A DNA stretch of 64,000 bases from Alphaproteobacteria bacterium PA2. GTDB lineage: Bacteria; Pseudomonadota; Alphaproteobacteria; Caulobacterales; Caulobacteraceae. Shown in pieces: positions 61,253 to 64,000 of the stretch (positions are counted from its first letter, which is position 1; the number at the start of each line of letters is the position of its first letter). Location of the stretch: assembly GCA_002256425.1 (NCBI GenBank), contig NKIZ01000001.1, forward strand, positions 1,833,001 to 1,897,000. Reading direction: 5' to 3'. The position numbers and the translations under genes were made by a program. The notes under the pieces are model-generated. The model saw only the letters and a program-made list of their open reading frames with translations, was not told the origin of the DNA and searched no databases.

Positions 61253-61443
61253 TCTGTAGGGGTTCCCGGTCTGGCCCAGGCGGACGCCCGGACACACAGA
61301 TAAGGCACTCAAAGTAGTGCGTCCTGGGCGCCCGGGAAATGACATATTTGCAACAGTGCTGATAAACGCGCCAATTGCTGATTAAATCGGGGTCATGTGG
61401 CCGAATTTGCGGGCGGTTTTACCGCTTTGGCGCGTGAGAACAA

Positions 61444-61474
61444 GAAAAGGGCGCGGAATGGACATTCCGCGCCC
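61444..61474 (-). terminator. Rho-independent terminator of rpsF-rpsR-rplI
   Basis: A perfect 11-pair stem: GGGCGCGGAAT (61449-61459) with ATTCCGCGCCC (61464-61474), four-base loop. Read on the minus strand it is followed by TTTTCTTGTT. It lies 30 bases past the rplI stop and is the strongest intrinsic terminator in the window. Confidence 0.85.
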
Positions 61475-61503
61475 TCGTCTTCGTCCAGTTATGTCAGAGA
61501 CGA

Positions 61504-62088
61504 TCAGGCCTCTGAATAGTCGCCTTCATGGCTGCCGGCGCCGCCGGCAAGCATGTCCTGAGCAGCTTCTTCAGCCGCCAGACGGTCTTCTTCGAATTGC
61601 GAGTCGATGACGTTTTCGCCGCGCGCCTGGCGCTCAGCTTCGTCCTGGCTGCGTGCAATGTTCAGGGTCACCGTGATGGTGACTTCCGCATGCAGGCGCA
61701 CCTTCACTTCGTGAAGACCAAGCGTCTTGATCGGCTTGTCCAGAACGACCATCGCCCGTTCAATCTTGCCACCGTCAGCATTGACGGCGTCAGACACGTC
61801 ACGGCCGGTGACCGATCCGTAGAGCTGGCCGCTTTCGCCAGCCTGACGGATCAGGATGTAGCTGGTGCCGTCGAGCTTTTCGCCCGACTTGCCGGCCTGT
61901 TCCTTGGCCTTCAGGTTGCGCGCCTCGATGTCAGCCCGTTGGGCTTCAAACACCTTGAGGTTGGCGGCGTTGGCACGGAGGGCCTTGTGGCGGGGCAGGA
62001 GGAAGTTACGGGCATACCCGTCCTTCACGGTCACAACGTCCCCAAGGACGCCACGGCCTTCCACGCGTTCGAGCAGAATGACTTTCAT
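61504..62088 (-). CDS. rplI: 50S ribosomal protein L9
   Basis: A 194-residue L9, an elongated two-domain 23S rRNA binder that limits ribosome slippage. The N-terminal domain begins MKVILLERVEGRGVLGDVVT and contains DGYARNFLLPRHKALRA. The C-terminal domain follows a long connecting helix (residues about 45-80). The C-terminal acidic extension (about 45 residues beyond E. coli length) is common in alphaproteobacteria. Third gene of the rpsF-rpsR-rplI operon, followed by a strong terminator. Confidence 0.97.
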   Translation of the reverse strand: MKVILLERVEGRGVLGDVVTVKDGYARNFLLPRHKALRANAANLKVFEAQRADIEARNLKAKEQAGKSGEKLDGTSYILIRQAGESGQLYGSVTGRDVSDAVNADGGKIERAMVVLDKPIKTLGLHEVKVRLHAEVTITVTLNIARSQDEAERQARGENVIDSQFEEDRLAAEEAAQDMLAGGAGSHEGDYSEA

Positions 62089-62102
62089 GGTTCTCTGGCC
62101 CC

Positions 62103-62366
62103 TTACTTCACGACGTAGGGCAGCAGGGCCAGGAAGCGCGCGCGCTTGATGGCCTTGGCCAGTTCACGCTGCTTCTTGGCCGAAACGGCGGTGATACGCG
62201 ACGGCACGATCTTGCCACGCTCGGAGATGTAGCGCTGCAGGAGCTTGACGTCCTTGTAGTCGATCTTCGGTGCATTGGCGCCCGAGAACGGGCAGACCTT
62301 GCGGCGACGGAAAAACGGGCGGCGGGCGCCGGCTGCGGCCGGAGCGGCGGAGGTTTCGTCGGTCAT
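62103..62366 (-). CDS. rpsR: 30S ribosomal protein S18
   Basis: An 87-residue S18. It has the core [32 protein letters not shown] and [20 protein letters not shown], with a short Ala-rich N-terminus. S18 binds the platform of the 30S subunit with S6. It lies between rpsF (11 bases) and rplI (14 bases). Confidence 0.98.
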   Translation of the reverse strand: MTDETSAAPAAAGARRPFFRRRKVCPFSGANAPKIDYKDVKLLQRYISERGKIVPSRITAVSAKKQRELAKAIKRARFLALLPYVVK

Positions 62367-62377
62367 TGTGATCCCTC

Positions 62378-62743
62378 CTAGTACATTTCTTCGCGGCGCG
62401 GTTCGCGCTCACGATCACGGTCGCGACGGGCGAGCACCGGGGACAGTTCCAGGTCGAGTTCCTCGACGCGGATGGTCATGTAGCGCAGCACGTCTTCATT
62501 GATCGACAGCTGGCGCTCCAGTTCCTTGACGGCCGGCGCCGGAGCGTCCAGGGCCAGAAGGGAATAATGCCCCTTGCGGTTCTTCTTGATGCGATAGGTG
62601 AGGTTACGAAGGCCCCAGTATTCGATCTTGGCGACGGAGCCGCCGAGCTCTTCGATGAGAGCCTTGATCGTGTCATTGAGGGCTTCAGCTTGTTGCGGCG
62701 AGATATCCTGCCGCGAGATAACAACGTGCTCGTAGAGCGCCAT
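62378..62743 (-). CDS. rpsF: 30S ribosomal protein S6
   Basis: A 121-residue S6. The N-terminus [20 protein letters not shown], the central [20 protein letters not shown] and the [15 protein letters not shown] segment are characteristic. The C-terminal tail is Arg/Glu-rich ([15 protein letters not shown]). First gene of the S6-S18-L9 operon. Its promoter should lie in the 239-base divergent gap before the DUF2059 gene; the GC-rich region 62760-62850 shows no gene. Confidence 0.98.
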   Translation of the reverse strand: MALYEHVVISRQDISPQQAEALNDTIKALIEELGGSVAKIEYWGLRNLTYRIKKNRKGHYSLLALDAPAPAVKELERQLSINEDVLRYMTIRVEELDLELSPVLARRDRDREREPRREEMY

Positions 62744-62982
62744 TTTGTCCTTTTCCCTTGTGGGAGGCGGCGCTTACGTCGGCGGGTGACCGGCGTCCGC
62801 GATGGATCCTGCACGAGGCGACCGGGAGTTTCCCGACCCTTTGATGTTCCGTGCGCAAGACCGCCTTCCGTAGAAGAGGGCGGCTGATAGGGGAAAACCC
62901 GGGGAATGGCAAGGGCTTGGGGATTGCCGGCCATCCGGTTTGCGGGCAGTTTCCAGCCAAGACTCAATCAATGGTGGAAGAC

Positions 62983-63492
62983 ATGAAGATTTCTGCGCTG
63001 TTTGCGACCTGCATGCTGGCCTTAACCGCCGCAGCAACGTCGACCTGGGCTGCAGATGCGCCCGCCAAGCCGACTGCCCGGCAACTGGAGCTGGCCCATC
63101 GGTATATTCAGCTCATCCACATCGACAAATCCTATGGGGACGCCATGCGGGCCCTGGGGCCATCCATGCTTGCGAGCATGCCCAAGGGCGATGGTCGTGA
63201 TCCAGCGCTTCAGCAGAAGGTCCTGGAGGCCGTCAATGACGCGACCGCCGACCTGATGATTACCATCGTGAAGAAGATGGAACCGGTGATGGCCGAAATC
63301 TACACCGAGGAAGAGCTCTCGGATCTGGTGGTCTTCTATGAGAGCAAGACCGGCCGGGCACTGATCGACAAGCAGCCTCTCATGGTCGCGAAGATGGGAC
63401 CGATGATGCAGGAACTCGTGCCGCAGTTTCAGGCAAGTCTGCGGGAGAAGGTATGCGCCAAGGTTGATTGCAAGGCCCTGGATCGCAAATAG
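62983..63492 (+). CDS. DUF2059 periplasmic protein
   Basis: A 169-residue exported protein with a signal peptide (MKISALFATCMLALTAAATS, cleaved near TWA). The mature part is helical, and its C-terminal half matches DUF2059: EEELSDLVVFYESKTGRALI, DKQPLMVAKMGPMMQE. Function is unknown in this family; members are abundant in proteobacterial periplasms. ATGs at 62971 and 62983 are both possible; the second gives the cleaner signal peptide with GGTGGA upstream. Two cysteines near the C-terminus (CAKVDC) could form a disulfide. Confidence 0.88.
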   Translation: MKISALFATCMLALTAAATSTWAADAPAKPTARQLELAHRYIQLIHIDKSYGDAMRALGPSMLASMPKGDGRDPALQQKVLEAVNDATADLMITIVKKMEPVMAEIYTEEELSDLVVFYESKTGRALIDKQPLMVAKMGPMMQELVPQFQASLREKVCAKVDCKALDRK

Positions 63493-63502
63493 CGGAGGCT
63501 GA

Positions 63503-63529
63503 CCGGCGGAGAGGAGGCCCCTCCGCCGG
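63503..63529. terminator. Hairpin between convergent genes
   Basis: A nine-pair perfect stem, CCGGCGGAG (63503-63511) with CTCCGCCGG (63521-63529), between the DUF2059 gene and the convergent peroxiredoxin gene. There is no clear T-run on either strand, so it could serve both directions weakly. Confidence 0.45.
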
Positions 63530-63538
63530 CTTCGCAGA

Positions 63539-64000
63539 CTACTTCTTGGGGTTCTTTGCGCGCCAGGCCTTGAGGCTGCTCATGGTCTGGTTGACGTGGT
63601 CGTCTGCGGCGAGGTTGTCGTAGGTTGAAATCACCTTGCCGTCGGGTGCGATCACGTAGGATGTGCGGGCCGACAGAGCCATCGGAACGGACATGCCTGC
63701 CATCTTCAGCGTCGAGTCATAGGACTTGGCGATAGCCGCGCCGTTATCGGCGGCGACCGGGAACTTGCCGCCACAATGTTCGGTTTCTGCGGAAAAGGCC
63801 GCCAGTTCCTTGGTCTTGCCTGCCGTGACGCCGATCAGGGTTGCGCCCTGGGCCTTGAACTCATCGGCGGCCTCTGAAAACAGGTGGGCCTCAAGATTGC
63901 AGCCCTTCGTGTAGGCCGAAGGGAAGAAGTACAGGACCACGGGGCCCTTCTTGCGGGCTTCAGCCAGGCTGAAGGTGAAAGGCTTTCCAGCGAGAAAAGC
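63539..64000 (-). CDS. Peroxiredoxin (AhpC/TSA, BCP-like), 5' end missing
   Basis: The C-terminal 153 codons of a thioredoxin-fold peroxidase; the frame is open to the window edge, so the start lies beyond 64000. Visible: FTFSLAEARKKGPVVLYFFP, SAYTKGCNLEAHLFSEAADE with the peroxidatic Cys (in TKGC, where most BCP proteins have TPGC), GVTAGKTKELAAFSAETEHC and RTSYVIAPDGKVISTYDN. A second Cys (EHC) is in the place of a possible resolving residue. The shorter frame beginning at a GTG at 63940 lacks the first strand and is not a full protein. It should detoxify peroxides. Confidence 0.9.
   Translation of the reverse strand, partial: AFLAGKPFTFSLAEARKKGPVVLYFFPSAYTKGCNLEAHLFSEAADEFKAQGATLIGVTAGKTKELAAFSAETEHCGGKFPVAADNGAAIAKSYDSTLKMAGMSVPMALSARTSYVIAPDGKVISTYDNLAADDHVNQTMSSLKAWRAKNPKK

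Noticed and set aside
59312..61303. A 663-codon open frame on the plus strand opposite the TonB-dependent receptor gene
   Set aside because: It mirrors the receptor gene codon for codon in GC-rich sequence, has no recognisable domain and lacks a ribosome site. The minus strand encodes a clear signal peptide, plug and barrel.

Overview
The window is a dense, GC-rich (visibly about 65%) chromosomal segment of an alphaproteobacterium. Family content and gene order point to the Caulobacterales (Caulobacter or Phenylobacterium-like). The evidence is the run rpoZ-spoT, pyrE-pdxJ-acpS-lepB-rnc-era-recO-parC, the block dnaB-alr-radA-cvpA-purF, yfgM-bamB-der, dapA-smpB, and an initiating sugar transferase followed by a flippase, as in holdfast loci. 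This taxonomic reading is inference; no rRNA or species marker is present. I see no insertion sequence, prophage, CRISPR array or integrase. No gap between genes exceeds about 255 bases.

Layout. 1-2640: end of a surface-polysaccharide locus (flippase, polyprenyl glycosylphosphotransferase, both minus) and a tRNA-Ser(GCU). 2669-7483: a minus-strand cluster with an OmpR-type regulator, its histidine kinase, a peptide-binding lipoprotein without transporter genes and a YciI-like protein, preceded by a metallo-beta-lactamase-fold hydrolase. 7587-19856: housekeeping enzymes, many in convergent pairs (hrpB, two RNA methyltransferases, a TetR regulator, a lytic transglycosylase, dapA-smpB, two acetyltransferases, a uracil-DNA glycosylase with a NYN-domain protein, folK). 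19952-23298: HAD phosphatase, rpoZ and the (p)ppGpp synthetase/hydrolase. 23307-28023: a minus-strand accessory operon of a TauD-type dioxygenase, a Tat-exported propeller-amidohydrolase and a glutathione transferase. 28173-40584: an EamA exporter, then a long plus-strand core cluster with two tandem signal peptidases, ending in parC, a serine hydrolase and aspS.

40574-46843 is the most accessory-looking part. It holds two exported pentapeptide-repeat proteins, a small conserved protein, an ArsC/Spx-like reductase, an SGNH esterase, and two back-to-back copies of a three-gene unit: small membrane protein, ECF-type sigma factor, and a small membrane protein with a conserved cytoplasmic N-terminus. 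47002-50773 is yfgM-bamB-der. 50718-58663 (minus) is dnaB-alr-radA-cvpA-purF plus a BASS-type transporter and a short-chain dehydrogenase. 58820-62743 (minus) is a TonB-dependent receptor and rpsF-rpsR-rplI. 62983-64000 is a DUF2059 protein and the 3' part of a peroxiredoxin gene.

The best candidate for something little described is the duplicated sigma-factor module at 44035-46843. Next come the tandem signal peptidases, one with an altered serine box, and the recurrent CTAG shared stop of convergent genes.
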